Virus record (IMG/VR): IMGVR_UViG_3300035034_001426
Coordinates: 1 to 37,129 of that record
Strand: one strand, 5' to 3'
DNA from: a virus
Length of the DNA stretch: 37,129 bases
This document shows, in pieces, positions 15,583 through 23,066 of the stretch. The notes beneath the pieces are model-generated. The model ran no database searches, was not told the DNA's origin, and saw nothing but the letters and a program-made list of their open reading frames with translations. Made by a program: the position numbers and the translations under genes. Numbering within the stretch: position 1 is the first letter of the stretch; every line of letters starts with the position of its first letter.

Positions 15583-16605
15583 TTGAAACGGATAGGGAAT
15601 TTATTCGATATAGTGTTTAGTAAAAGAAATCTTTATTATGCATATATCGATTCACGTAAGAGTAAAAGAAAGAAACAAGCATGTTTTAGCTTTGAAATAT
15701 CGCTTGGTAGTAATCTTGAAGAGTTATATGATGAAATTCATAATGGATGTTATCGACCAAGACCATATAAAAAATTTACTGTTTATGAACCTAAAGAACG
15801 TATGATTTATGCACCAGCTTTTCGGGATACTGTAGTGCAACATGCAATTTATCGAGTTATTTATTCAATTTTTGATAAAACATTTATTGATCAATCTTTT
15901 GCATGTAGAAAATGCATGGGTACACATAAATGTAGTAAGAAAACACAAAAATATATGCGAAATTGCAACGACAATGAATATACTTTAAAACTAGACATTA
16001 GAAAATTTTTTTATTCAATAGATAGGGCAATTTTAAGAAAACTAATTGAAAGGAAAATTAAAGATGCTCGATTAGTTGATGTAATGATGATGTTTACAGA
16101 AATGGATACTCCAGTAGGTATCCCAATTGGTAACTTACTGAGTCAGATTTACTCATTAATTTATATGACTCCAATAGACTACTTTGTTAAACGAGTTTTA
16201 AAAGTTAAAAAATATATTCGATATGTTGATGATTTTATCTTGATTGGAATTACACGAGATCAATGTATTGACTATAGATTGAAAATTATTAATTTTATTG
16301 ATAAAGAATTAAATCTGAAATTATCTAAATCAACAATTCAAAAAATTAAGAAAGGATTGAATTTTGTCGGATATCGAACTTGGAAATCAAAAAGATTTAT
16401 TAGAAAATATAGTCTTTTTAAATTTAAGAAAAAAGTTAAACACAATAAGCAATTGTCTGTTATATCGATTTTAGGACATGCAAAGAGCACTAATTCGATA
16501 ATTTATATGTTTAAAATTTTAAAGGATATTAAAAATGATATTAAAATACCAAAAAGTTTTAGTACAGTACGACGAAATGCACTCTTCTACTATCGTTATT
16601 GTTGA
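15583..16605 (+). CDS. DGR reverse transcriptase
   Basis: A 340-residue reverse transcriptase of the DGR clade, with TTG start. Motifs in order: RPRPYKKFTVYEPKERMIYA (about 57-76), HAIY with IDQSFACRKCMGTH (to about 115), catalytic Asp138 in LKLDIRKFFYSID, the DGR-type GIPIGNLLSQIYS (179-191), catalytic YVDD at 214-217, and LNFVGYR (259-265). The SQ in motif 4 and the lack of endonuclease, maturase or protease domains separate it from group II intron and retron enzymes. It copies the TR RNA into adenine-mutagenised cDNA that replaces the VR. The gene lies 146 bp after the TR and its 3' end overlaps the next gene by 71 bp. Confidence 0.95.
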   Translation: MKRIGNLFDIVFSKRNLYYAYIDSRKSKRKKQACFSFEISLGSNLEELYDEIHNGCYRPRPYKKFTVYEPKERMIYAPAFRDTVVQHAIYRVIYSIFDKTFIDQSFACRKCMGTHKCSKKTQKYMRNCNDNEYTLKLDIRKFFYSIDRAILRKLIERKIKDARLVDVMMMFTEMDTPVGIPIGNLLSQIYSLIYMTPIDYFVKRVLKVKKYIRYVDDFILIGITRDQCIDYRLKIINFIDKELNLKLSKSTIQKIKKGLNFVGYRTWKSKRFIRKYSLFKFKKKVKHNKQLSVISILGHAKSTNSIIYMFKILKDIKNDIKIPKSFSTVRRNALFYYRYC

Positions 16606-17002
16606 ACCAGATTATAGTGAAGATGATACAGTAAGAGCAGTAGAACTTTGTACAATTGATGGGTACACTTATGTATATTGGCCCGGTGGATTAACTATTC
16701 CAGACCAACCAACGGAAATAGTTAATAGTATTGGTGAAGTGACTTTAACAGATGAATTAAAAACACAAATTAAAGATAACAGCCCTCATGTAAAACTTTC
16801 ATATCAACGTCTTCGTGATAGAATTCGATCTGTGTATAGTATTGATGAGGAACAATACTTTTCAAGAATTTCGATTGGTTCTTTATCAGGAACTTATACA
16901 ATGCAAGATGATGAACCTGGAGAAATTGCAGCATATCAAACATTAGTTGAAGAAAGTCGAGAAACTGCTCGTTTAGAAAGAGTTGCCCTTGGGCTTGGAT
17001 AA
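16535..17002 (+). CDS. Unrecognised protein overlapping the RT gene, possible fibre helper
   Basis: A 155-residue protein. The ATG at 16535 has AAAGGA at 16521-16526 (8-nt spacer) and overlaps the RT gene by 71 bp in another frame; an in-frame ATG at 16577 (HSSTIVIVEPDYSEDD) has no good site. The sequence has an N-terminal beta part (CTIDGYTYVYWPGGLTIPDQ) and a helical C-terminus (LSYQRLRDRIRSVYSIDEEQ; YQTLVEESRETARLERVALG). It resembles in layout small tail-fibre assembly or chaperone proteins encoded directly after fibre genes, but I cannot assign a family. A terminator hairpin follows, so it ends the DGR operon. Confidence 0.6.
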   Translation: MILKYQKVLVQYDEMHSSTIVIVEPDYSEDDTVRAVELCTIDGYTYVYWPGGLTIPDQPTEIVNSIGEVTLTDELKTQIKDNSPHVKLSYQRLRDRIRSVYSIDEEQYFSRISIGSLSGTYTMQDDEPGEIAAYQTLVEESRETARLERVALGLG

Positions 17003-17021
17003 TTTATTAAAATAAAAAATT

Positions 17022-17053
17022 AGTGAGTCACACAAATGATCGTGTGACTCATT
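17022..17053 (+). terminator. Terminator after the DGR operon
   Basis: TGAGTCACAC at 17024-17033 pairs with GTGTGACTCA at 17042-17051 (10 bp, 8-nt loop), extendable by two pairs. A-rich sequence precedes it. It separates the adhesin/DGR cluster from the tagged-protein array. A similar GTGAGT/ACTCAC hairpin occurs at 18988-19019. Confidence 0.6.
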
Positions 17054-17165
17054 CACTAACTACTAAATATTATTAATTGCCCATGTTATAATTCCTTAAT
17101 AATAGAATAATTAATAACATATTTACGTTAATATACTAAATTAACGAAAACCAACAGGATTTCTT

Positions 17166-17483
17166 ATGATTTCGATAGCTGAGTTTTATGATGCAGCACC
17201 AGTCGGTAATCGAATGTATCCAATATTAAACGATAATCCAATTATTAAATCAACACAAGAAAATAAACAAACCAGACAATCAAAAGTAAATAATCCACAT
17301 TTCAAAAGAGAAAACATCAAACCAGGACTAACAGTCAAAATTGTAAGAAAAGAGAATCAACGGACTGAAAACTTCGATGTTGGAAAAGTCAAAGACATTC
17401 TGACAAGTAAAAAAACCCATACCAGAGGGATTAAAGTCCGTCTTGAGAATGGTGTCGTTGGTCGTGTTCAGGAGATTCTATGA
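17166..17483 (+). CDS. YwbE-like (DUF2196) protein with N-terminal tag
   Basis: A 105-residue protein. Residues about 50-105 match the YwbE/DUF2196 family: IKPGLTVKIVRKENQRT, then VGKVKDILTSKKTHTRGIKV and ENGVVGRVQEIL. The family is small, widespread in bacteria and of unknown biochemical role, possibly nucleic-acid binding given its basic beta fold. The first 45 residues are extra relative to typical YwbE and begin MISIAEFYDA, a weak form of the tag shared by later genes. The stop overlaps the next gene, so the two are translationally coupled. It is first in the tagged array. Confidence 0.75.
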   Translation: MISIAEFYDAAPVGNRMYPILNDNPIIKSTQENKQTRQSKVNNPHFKRENIKPGLTVKIVRKENQRTENFDVGKVKDILTSKKTHTRGIKVRLENGVVGRVQEIL

Positions 17484-18241
17484 TGAGTATTCATGAATTG
17501 TTTGAAAATGGTGAATTAATACTTCAAGAAACATTAATTGATTCTATATTTAAATATATTGATTATGGTGGGTTAGAAGAAAAGATTAATGATGATGTTT
17601 TATTAGTTTTACGAGATAATGCAGGATCGAAATTCGAAGTAGATTTACAATATCGTCAAAATCAAGATTCTATGTATAAAGTACTTGTTGGAGAATATGT
17701 TAAACCAAACAAAATACTAATATATATACCTAAAAATCAAAAAGATGTAAATAAAATTTCAAATAAAGAATTAATTAATGTATTTCTACATGAGTTTTCT
17801 CACATGATTACTGATAGAAAGATACCAAGTCTAATTACATATAATGGGAAACCGATTAAATCTAGATTGCTTCCACCACCTTTTGGACAAATTAATTTTG
17901 AAGACAATAAAGAAAGAATAAAGCCATTATTAGATTATATGTTTCAACTTCGAGAAATGCCTAATTTTGCATTTTCAATTGGATTTGATTTAATTAATTA
18001 TACTAAACTGACTACTGAAGAACTATATCAAAAAAATAGATTTATTATTAAACAAGAAAAAGAAACTGTCGAAAGAGACATATATTATTATAATTTAGTT
18101 GACAGTTTAAAAACTTTTTTTGAATTACAATATTTCACTAACAAGTACCATAAACTTGAATACTCACGCAAATTTATTAAGATGAGAAAAATGATTGAAA
18201 AGTATCGACGAAGATTAAAGATATATACTCGAACTATTTGA
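17483..18241 (+). CDS. Tagged HExxH metallopeptidase candidate 1
   Basis: The ATG at 17483 (GGAGA at 17471-17475, 7-nt spacer) is preferred over the one at 17480, giving 252 residues. It begins MSIHELFENGE, the array's N-terminal tag with a possible L-F-E cleavage site. A zincin motif VFLHEFSHMIT lies near residues 100-110, with His, Glu and His in place. About 50 residues later REMPNFAFSIGFDL aligns with AELANWAFTLSLSL in the protein at 21577, so its Glu may be the third zinc ligand. The C-terminus is long, helical and very basic (KFIKMRKMIEKYRRRLKIYT), perhaps for DNA packing. It may act as a head-packaged peptidase; the substrate is unknown. Confidence 0.7.
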   Translation: MSIHELFENGELILQETLIDSIFKYIDYGGLEEKINDDVLLVLRDNAGSKFEVDLQYRQNQDSMYKVLVGEYVKPNKILIYIPKNQKDVNKISNKELINVFLHEFSHMITDRKIPSLITYNGKPIKSRLLPPPFGQINFEDNKERIKPLLDYMFQLREMPNFAFSIGFDLINYTKLTTEELYQKNRFIIKQEKETVERDIYYYNLVDSLKTFFELQYFTNKYHKLEYSRKFIKMRKMIEKYRRRLKIYTRTI

Positions 18242-18319
18242 TTATTATTTTTGCTGACCCTAATGTTAATTACATTAGATTTTTATAATTATACCCAATA
18301 TTTTAGGAGAAATCAAAAC

Positions 18320-18979
18320 ATGTTAGATTCAATCGTTAAATTCGTAGCTAGTGATGCTTATTTTATATCGTCAGAAGGTCCTGTTGTTAATCTCCACACA
18401 GTAGCTGCTTCTGCATCTTCTGCAACAGTTACATGTACTGCAAAAGCAGATATTGATAATGGTGATTACCTTATTGTTCCAACTCCTTTACTTACTTATG
18501 CTTTTTATATGGATACTGTTGGTGACGCTGCGAGTGATCCTGATGTTACTGGAATGACTAGTGTTCAAGTAGATATTTCTGCCGCAACTACTGCTGCAAA
18601 TGTTGCAACAATTCTTGCTGCCGCATTAGAAGGTGTTACTGGGCTGCTTACTGGTGCAGTAAATTCTGATGGTGATGTGGAAATTGATGTTGATACTGCT
18701 GGTGAGTGTGATGCAATTTCCGATTTTAGTTGTGGATTTACTCTTACTGAAGTTATTGGTGGAGCTGATGCAAATGGTCTGCTTAAATCAGGTACGCCTA
18801 ATGCTGATAAACGAATTGTAGAAGTCAAAGATATTGCATATACTTCAGCTACAGACACTCTTACTATCCTTGCAAAGATTAAAACGAAAGTATTGACTGA
18901 TGCAACGAATCCTGAAAGTAGCTACACTACTACTTTCTCTTATGCAACAATTACTGATAGTAATTGGGTCCTTGGATAA
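18320..18979 (+). CDS. Beta-rich, Ala/Thr/Asp-rich structural protein
   Basis: The ATG at 18320 with AGGAGA at 18305-18310 gives 219 residues; the frame is open to 18251, but the upstream part lacks a site. The composition (many Ala, Thr, Asp; few Lys or Arg) is unlike the Lys-rich neighbours and typical of abundant phage virion proteins. Features include VVNLHTVAASASSATVTCTA, TTAANVATILAAALEGVTG and a final beta part (DTLTILAKIKTKV). The start MLDSIVKFVAS does not carry the tag. It may be a head decoration or tail-tube-like protein. It is followed by a terminator, and its higher GC suggests strong expression. Confidence 0.65.
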   Translation: MLDSIVKFVASDAYFISSEGPVVNLHTVAASASSATVTCTAKADIDNGDYLIVPTPLLTYAFYMDTVGDAASDPDVTGMTSVQVDISAATTAANVATILAAALEGVTGLLTGAVNSDGDVEIDVDTAGECDAISDFSCGFTLTEVIGGADANGLLKSGTPNADKRIVEVKDIAYTSATDTLTILAKIKTKVLTDATNPESSYTTTFSYATITDSNWVLG

Positions 18980-18987
18980 TTAAAATG

Positions 18988-19019
18988 TGTGTGAGTTAAT
19001 AATTTAATTGACTCACACA
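18988..19019 (+). terminator. Terminator hairpin
   Basis: TGTGTGAGT at 18988-18996 pairs with ACTCACACA at 19011-19019, with a possible inner extension (one G-T pair plus three A-T pairs). It follows the 18320 gene by 8 bases and precedes the gene at 19035. Confidence 0.6.
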
Positions 19020-19034
19020 TAAAGGTAGTGTATT

Positions 19035-19280
19035 ATGGAAGCAATTATTGATTTTATAATAAACTCAATTGTTGATGGGTCACTAGATACTTTTATTTTA
19101 TCAACAGTTCGTGAAAATATTGTATCAGGTCTTGTTATTTGGTATGTTTTAAATCGTCTAGCAAAAGATACTGATTGGGCACCAAACAATCAAATTATGG
19201 AAATGGTAATGGGTCTTGTGTCTAAAAAGAAAAGAGAAAAATTAAAACCAATCAAACAACTTGATACTAAGTCTAAATAA
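19035..19280 (+). CDS. Small membrane-associated protein
   Basis: An 81-residue protein with a hydrophobic N-terminal two thirds (MEAIIDFIINSIV; IVSGLVIWYVLNRLA) and a basic C-terminal tail (SKKKREKLKPIKQ). One or two membrane segments with positive-inside tail are possible. Size and layout resemble small phage holin-like or anti-holin membrane proteins, but it is far from the lysis cassette and lies next to a DUF1353 gene. The family is not recognised. A short site (AAGG) precedes it, and the next gene starts 14 bases after its stop. Confidence 0.55.
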   Translation: MEAIIDFIINSIVDGSLDTFILSTVRENIVSGLVIWYVLNRLAKDTDWAPNNQIMEMVMGLVSKKKREKLKPIKQLDTKSK

Positions 19281-19294
19281 TGTGAGGCAATATT

Positions 19295-19861
19295 ATGTAT
19301 ATGCCAAGTTTAAAACCTATTCCATTAATATGTAACTCAGATAGTCGATTGAAACAATTATGGTTCTGGATTACTGCTACTCGTAAATGGAAATTTGATG
19401 AAGATTATATAATTCATTATCGAAAACAAAATAAATATATTTATATCCCTAAAGGGTTTAGAATTAATGGCCCATCTATTCCTAAGATTGGTTATACGAT
19501 TTATAATCCAGTGGGTATATTGTTTCTTGGATCGATGCCCCATGATTTTGGTTATAAGTATAATGGGTTATTGGTATTAGATATAAATACTAAACAGTTA
19601 CATCTTGAAGTGTATACAAAAGATGAATTAGACATTATATTCAATGATATAAACATCCAATTTAATAATCTTCCACATATCACCAATTGTGCTTATGTTG
19701 CTTTAAAATTATTTGGGTTTTTTGCTTGGAACAAACATCGAAAAGCTAATAGATATTTCATTTCAGATTATCCAGAATACTTAACCGATTTTAAACTTCC
19801 TAAATCTATTGAATCTAAATTTTGTCGGGGCAAAAATGATATCAAACTCAAAAATGTTTAA
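19295..19861 (+). CDS. DUF1353-like phage protein
   Basis: A 188-residue protein with the DUF1353 pattern: YIYIPKGFRINGPSIPK (about 49-65), GSMPHDFGYKY (79-89), then an acidic helix YTKDELDIIFNDI and a C-terminal CAYVALKLFGFFAWNKHRKA. The family is common in phage and prophage morphogenesis regions, and its molecular role is unknown; the conserved HD and D residues have prompted suggestions of an enzyme. GAGG precedes the start. It overlaps the next gene by 26 bases if that gene starts at 19836. Confidence 0.75.
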   Translation: MYMPSLKPIPLICNSDSRLKQLWFWITATRKWKFDEDYIIHYRKQNKYIYIPKGFRINGPSIPKIGYTIYNPVGILFLGSMPHDFGYKYNGLLVLDINTKQLHLEVYTKDELDIIFNDINIQFNNLPHITNCAYVALKLFGFFAWNKHRKANRYFISDYPEYLTDFKLPKSIESKFCRGKNDIKLKNV

Positions 19862-20309
19862 TCAAAACTCAAGTAAAATAAATGCTCCAATGTTTATTTA
19901 TTCAATTCTTTATGATAAACCATCTAAACGAATGGGTGGAAGAGTGTCAAATCACCCACATAAGTTAATTAATGGTATTGACATTGATGTTGAAGTTCCA
20001 ACAGGAGCAATGAATAAATTATTCAAAATTAAAGAAATTCAAACTACTTCATCTTGTCAAGGAACAAATTTAGAGTTACCGACATTCTTAATATTTAGGC
20101 CAAATGACCAATCTATTGAATATGTAAAACAATTGTCAGGTAATCTTAATAAACAATCAAATATTAAATGTGGATATGGGATTGGAAACAACGGTAAGTA
20201 TCGAATGGGTATCACAGCTAAACTGTTTTACTCTCCAGAAACTAAATTAGAATTTGTGAAATGGTGGAATAGTTTAGCTTCTAAGATTCAAAATAGTTTA
20301 CCAAAATAA
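19836..20309 (+). CDS. Tagged protein with TTSSCQG motif, unrecognised
   Basis: The ATG at 19836 gives 157 residues starting MISNSKMFNQNSSK, which fits the array tag; the frame is open to an ATG at 19809. The body contains GIDIDVEVPTGAMNKLFKIK, then IQTTSSCQGTNLELPTFLIF and a basic end. The TTSSCQG stretch resembles loops in the TYW3-like fold, where it helps bind a cofactor, but the rest is too short and diverged to assign. It overlaps the DUF1353 gene, which supports one transcript. Function unknown. Confidence 0.6.
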   Translation: MISNSKMFNQNSSKINAPMFIYSILYDKPSKRMGGRVSNHPHKLINGIDIDVEVPTGAMNKLFKIKEIQTTSSCQGTNLELPTFLIFRPNDQSIEYVKQLSGNLNKQSNIKCGYGIGNNGKYRMGITAKLFYSPETKLEFVKWWNSLASKIQNSLPK

Positions 20310-20335
20310 CAATCATTTAAAAAGGAGAAGCAAAA

Positions 20336-20809
20336 ATGGCAAACGAAAAATTATTTAAATTAACAAAGAATGAAGCATATTTTCTTAAGAAAATTCTTCC
20401 ATCATGTAAGTTAACTGCTTATCAAATTCCATTATTTCAAAGTGTTATGAATGCTCTTGATAAACCGATTAAAATAAGTGATGAAATTGATAAGATGAAT
20501 CGAGTATATCCGACAATTGACATTGACATTAATGATGTCAAACTTCCACCAGCAGCACCAGTTGTTCACCATCCATATAACGCTCCCGTCATTCCGCCAG
20601 TAAGTACAGGAGAAAGTTTGGATAAACTGAATAAAATAGCACAACATTTTCAATCTCCAGGAATGGTTAAACCTATTATTCAAGAACGTCCAATCGAAAC
20701 GATTGTTCCTGTTGTTGAAGAAACCCCTATTGAAAGTGTAGAACTTGACTCAGATATTGAAGAATCTGGAGCAAGTATGTTTGATGTTATTGACAGCAGA
20801 TCAAAATAG
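20336..20809 (+). CDS. Unrecognised protein with Pro-rich linker
   Basis: A 157-residue protein with three parts: a helical N-terminus (ANEKLFKLTKNEAYFLKKIL), a Pro-rich linker near residues 72-92 (KLPPAAPVVHHPYNAPVIPP) and an acidic C-terminus (PIESVELDSDIEESGASMFD). It has an excellent ribosome-binding site (AAGGAGA), implying high expression. No enzymatic motif is visible. An extended linker joining two interaction segments suits an adaptor or scaffold in virion assembly. Confidence 0.55.
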   Translation: MANEKLFKLTKNEAYFLKKILPSCKLTAYQIPLFQSVMNALDKPIKISDEIDKMNRVYPTIDIDINDVKLPPAAPVVHHPYNAPVIPPVSTGESLDKLNKIAQHFQSPGMVKPIIQERPIETIVPVVEETPIESVELDSDIEESGASMFDVIDSRSK

Positions 20810-20834
20810 AACAAAATTAAAATCAAAGTTAATA

Positions 20835-20842
20835 TATAAATA
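20835..20842 (+). promoter_or_regulatory. T4-type late promoter candidate TATAAATA
   Basis: An exact TATAAATA octamer, the T4 late-promoter consensus, lies 54 bases before the ATG at 20897 in an 87-base gap. Another exact copy is at 34846-34853. In AT-rich DNA such octamers occur by chance, so position in gene gaps is the only support. Confidence 0.3.
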
Positions 20843-20896
20843 ACTAAAGTAGTGTACATTTTTAAATGCTCATTTAATTAAAATAGGTAAAATATT

Positions 20897-21241
20897 ATGT
20901 CTGATTCTTTTAATACCACAGTTGCGATTAGTTATGTTGATGCAGATACAAACGTAACTACTAGATTTATTAATGAAGCTTTATCAGCTGTTCCAGAAGG
21001 ATATATTAGTGGCAAGAAAACACTTGCTGCAAATGCTTCTGATGTTATTCTTTGTTCTGCACAGAATTATGTCTTTTTTGTGTCGAGTGCAGCAGTTTCA
21101 TATAAAATTAACACTGGTGGAGAAGTACAAACAGGTGCTACAGCGTTTCTTCATAATGGAGATTCTGTAGATATTATTGTGACTAATCCTAGCACAACAA
21201 ATCCAGTTACTATTGATTATGTTGCTATGACAACTATATAA
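20897..21241 (+). CDS. Small beta-rich structural protein
   Basis: A 114-residue protein with low charge and many Ser, Thr, Ala and Val residues (VAISYVDADTNVTTRFINEA; KKTLAANASDVILCSAQNYV; IIVTNPSTTNPVTIDYVAMT), consistent with a compact beta-sandwich. It resembles in size and composition the 18320 product's domains and small phage head decoration or cement proteins. It carries no tag. A TATAAATA sequence upstream and a tagged gene 20 bases downstream suggest a late operon. Confidence 0.6.
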   Translation: MSDSFNTTVAISYVDADTNVTTRFINEALSAVPEGYISGKKTLAANASDVILCSAQNYVFFVSSAAVSYKINTGGEVQTGATAFLHNGDSVDIIVTNPSTTNPVTIDYVAMTTI

Positions 21242-21261
21242 ACTATTTTTGGAGAATGCTT

Positions 21262-21474
21262 ATGATTTCAATTTCTCAATTATTTGAATTATCAACAAGA
21301 ACTAAATCAACACTAAAAGAATCTGGGAAATTGATTGGGTCTGGTGTTGCTCTTGGTTTATCTGGTGTTGGTAAAGTAGCTGATCAAGCTGGACAATCTA
21401 TTTACAAGTCAATAAATAAAAAAGATTCTCCATTGGCTTCTCCTGAATCTGAGAAGAAACCTGATAAAACATAA
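21262..21474 (+). CDS. Tagged small protein with Gly-rich hydrophobic segment
   Basis: The ATG at 21262 (GGAGA at 21251-21255, 6-nt spacer) gives 70 residues; an ATG at 21256 is too close to the site. The N-terminus MISISQLFELSTRTK is a clear tag with an L-F-E cleavage candidate, followed by STRTKSTL, which corresponds to SDKxKSRL in the proteins at 26479 and 27207. A Gly-rich hydrophobic stretch (LIGSGVALGLSGVGKVADQA) comes next, then a charged tail (SEKKPDKT). It has the same architecture as the 27773 product. It is likely a minor head-internal or membrane-active protein. Confidence 0.65.
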   Translation: MISISQLFELSTRTKSTLKESGKLIGSGVALGLSGVGKVADQAGQSIYKSINKKDSPLASPESEKKPDKT

Positions 21475-21576
21475 AGGAGTTTCTGAAAAATGGATAAAGA
21501 AATTTCTGTTGTTTCCCGACTTATTGAACTTTTTGGAGACGGTAAAAATGCAATTGAAGAACAAGGAGAATCTAAT

Positions 21577-22371
21577 ATGTTAAGTATTAAACATATTTAT
21601 CGAGGAAATAAACCGTTTATTCCTGAAGGGACAATACTCAGTAACACAGAATATTTAATACTTAACGAAACATTAATAGATCATTTCTTTAAAATATTCG
21701 ATAGTAGATTAATTTATCAAGAAAAAAATGTTGAAACTGTACTCGACTTAATTTATTCGTTTTGTCAAAAAAATAATATTGTAGTACATATTAAACAAGA
21801 TGATAATCAGCAATTACATGGGTTTATTAGTCAAGATGGAAAAGATATTTATATTATTACACCCACTAATGTAAACAATAAAGATCTTGTTTATGTAGTG
21901 TTACATGAGTTAAGTCATTTTATTGCAAGTAAAGCTTCTAAGAATAAATTACATAAATTTATTAAATCCCCATTAACTCATGACGTTAATATTATGAATG
22001 TTGATGATATTCAAACAGAATTAGATTATTTTTTATCGCCAGCAGAATTAGCGAATTGGGCATTTACATTATCACTATCACTGTTTGAAGAGAAACATAA
22101 ATCTGCTAGTGAATTTTATAAGTTAGTTAAAGATAACGTTCAACAAGAATTTAAATCTGAAAATGTGACTGTACAATTAATTTTTTCAACAAAGTTTTAT
22201 AAAAGTTTGCCCGAAAATCTTAAAGTAATGTATAATTTAGTTGTCTATGTTCGTCAATTAAAAGAATTAAAAATAGAGCATAGAAAACGATTAAAATATC
22301 AAAAAAAATTAATGTTATTTATTAATATTCTTAATAAATACGTTAAACGATTAAATCGATTGTTTAGATAA
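21577..22371 (+). CDS. Tagged HExxH metallopeptidase candidate 2
   Basis: The ATG at 21577 has a perfect site (AAGGAGA at 21563-21569, 7-nt spacer) and gives 264 residues starting MLSIKHIYRGNK, a form of the array tag. An in-frame ATG at 21490 with its own AAGGAG at 21474-21479 would add 29 residues (MDKEISVVSRLIELFGDG and on), so two forms may be made. The zincin motif VVLHELSHFIAS lies at about 107-118, and PAELANWAFTLSLSLFE follows about 45 residues later with the probable third ligand Glu, as in the 17483 protein. The C-terminus is basic and helical (HRKRLKYQKKLM; KRLNRLF). It is paralogous to candidate 1 by layout. Substrate unknown. Confidence 0.7.
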   Translation: MLSIKHIYRGNKPFIPEGTILSNTEYLILNETLIDHFFKIFDSRLIYQEKNVETVLDLIYSFCQKNNIVVHIKQDDNQQLHGFISQDGKDIYIITPTNVNNKDLVYVVLHELSHFIASKASKNKLHKFIKSPLTHDVNIMNVDDIQTELDYFLSPAELANWAFTLSLSLFEEKHKSASEFYKLVKDNVQQEFKSENVTVQLIFSTKFYKSLPENLKVMYNLVVYVRQLKELKIEHRKRLKYQKKLMLFINILNKYVKRLNRLFR

Positions 22372-22417
22372 TTATAGAGGTTGTGTTGAATTTAAGAATT
22401 AAAACAACAACCCAAGC

Positions 22418-22442
22418 AATTATTTTAATCCTTAAAATAATT
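22418..22442 (+). terminator. AT-rich hairpin, possible terminator
   Basis: A perfect 11-bp stem of A and T (22418-22428 with 22432-22442, loop tcc) lies in the 157-base gap after candidate 2. A weaker inverted repeat GGTTGT...ACAACC (about 22379-22412) precedes it. There is no strong T-run directly after the stem. Confidence 0.4.
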
Positions 22443-22495
22443 AACTTATAACAGGGAAGAGATTTCTTTTTTTATTTATTGAATCTTTACACAAT

Positions 22496-22516
22496 CATAA
22501 ATTTGCCGAGGTCAAC
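22496..22516 (+). promoter_or_regulatory. Recurring TGCCGAGGYCAA element, copy 2
   Basis: CATAAATT runs directly into TGCCGAGGTCAAC, 12 bases before the ATG at 22529. The 17-mer AATTTGCCGAGGTCAAC (22500-22516) is repeated exactly at 34535-34551, and a variant occurs at 2314-2325. Position after hairpins and directly before a gene mirrors copy 1 and suggests a promoter or operator. Confidence 0.45.
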
Positions 22517-22528
22517 CTCATAATTTCC

Positions 22529-23065
22529 ATGAAAAACATATTTATAAACCCAAACATTAGTTTAACAAAAATAGATATCCAAACACACCGAGTGGGTAGA
22601 CATAACCATATTCCAGATAGTGAATTTAATCCGACTCAATTAGCAAAAGGAATCCAAGTGGAATTTGATGATTATTATATTCGTCTTGCTAAAATGGAAA
22701 ATCGCCAAGAAAGCAACGGTGAAGAAATGATATCAACAAGATTATTATTTGAATTTACTCCTGTAGAAACAAACAATATAAATGCATTTTTAAAACCAAC
22801 AGATCAAACTATTAAAGAACATAACAAAGTTAATAATATTATTGAATTTGAATGCAATTCATACACTACAAAAGAATGTATGCTCCCACTTATTGAACAT
22901 ATTGCAGAAATAGGAAATGTGGGACATTCATTTGAAATTGTTGTTGATCCAGAATCTTCTGAAAATAAAAGAATATTTGGTTTCGATGGGGACGGTTCAC
23001 ATCAGATTAAAAACATTAAAGTTAATTCAGTTGATTTAAAAAAGATCATTAAAGGCAAATATTAA
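22529..23065 (+). CDS. Protein with DUF5661-like N-terminus fused to an internal tag
   Basis: A 178-residue frame in two parts. Residues 1-66 (HNHIPDSEFNPTQLAKGIQV, then DYYIRLAKMEN) resemble a shortened DUF5661 domain lacking its central part; this is a weak match. Residue 67 is an ATG (22727) beginning MISTRLLFEFTPVE, the array tag, so a second product of 112 residues may start there. The DNA at 22725-22759 is nearly identical to 23065-23099 at the start of the next gene (2 mismatches in 35). The site before 22529 is weak and the site before 22727 is only GGTGAAG, so the start is undecided. The body after the tag is unrecognised. Confidence 0.55.
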   Translation: MKNIFINPNISLTKIDIQTHRVGRHNHIPDSEFNPTQLAKGIQVEFDDYYIRLAKMENRQESNGEEMISTRLLFEFTPVETNNINAFLKPTDQTIKEHNKVNNIIEFECNSYTTKECMLPLIEHIAEIGNVGHSFEIVVDPESSENKRIFGFDGDGSHQIKNIKVNSVDLKKIIKGKY

Positions 23066-23066
23066 A

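Noticed and set aside
15583-16605. Retron, group II intron or abortive-infection RT
   Set aside because: The TR/VR pair with adenine-only differences, the Avd-like gene and the IPIGNLLSQ motif identify a DGR; no intron RNA, maturase domain or retron msr/msd structure was seen.
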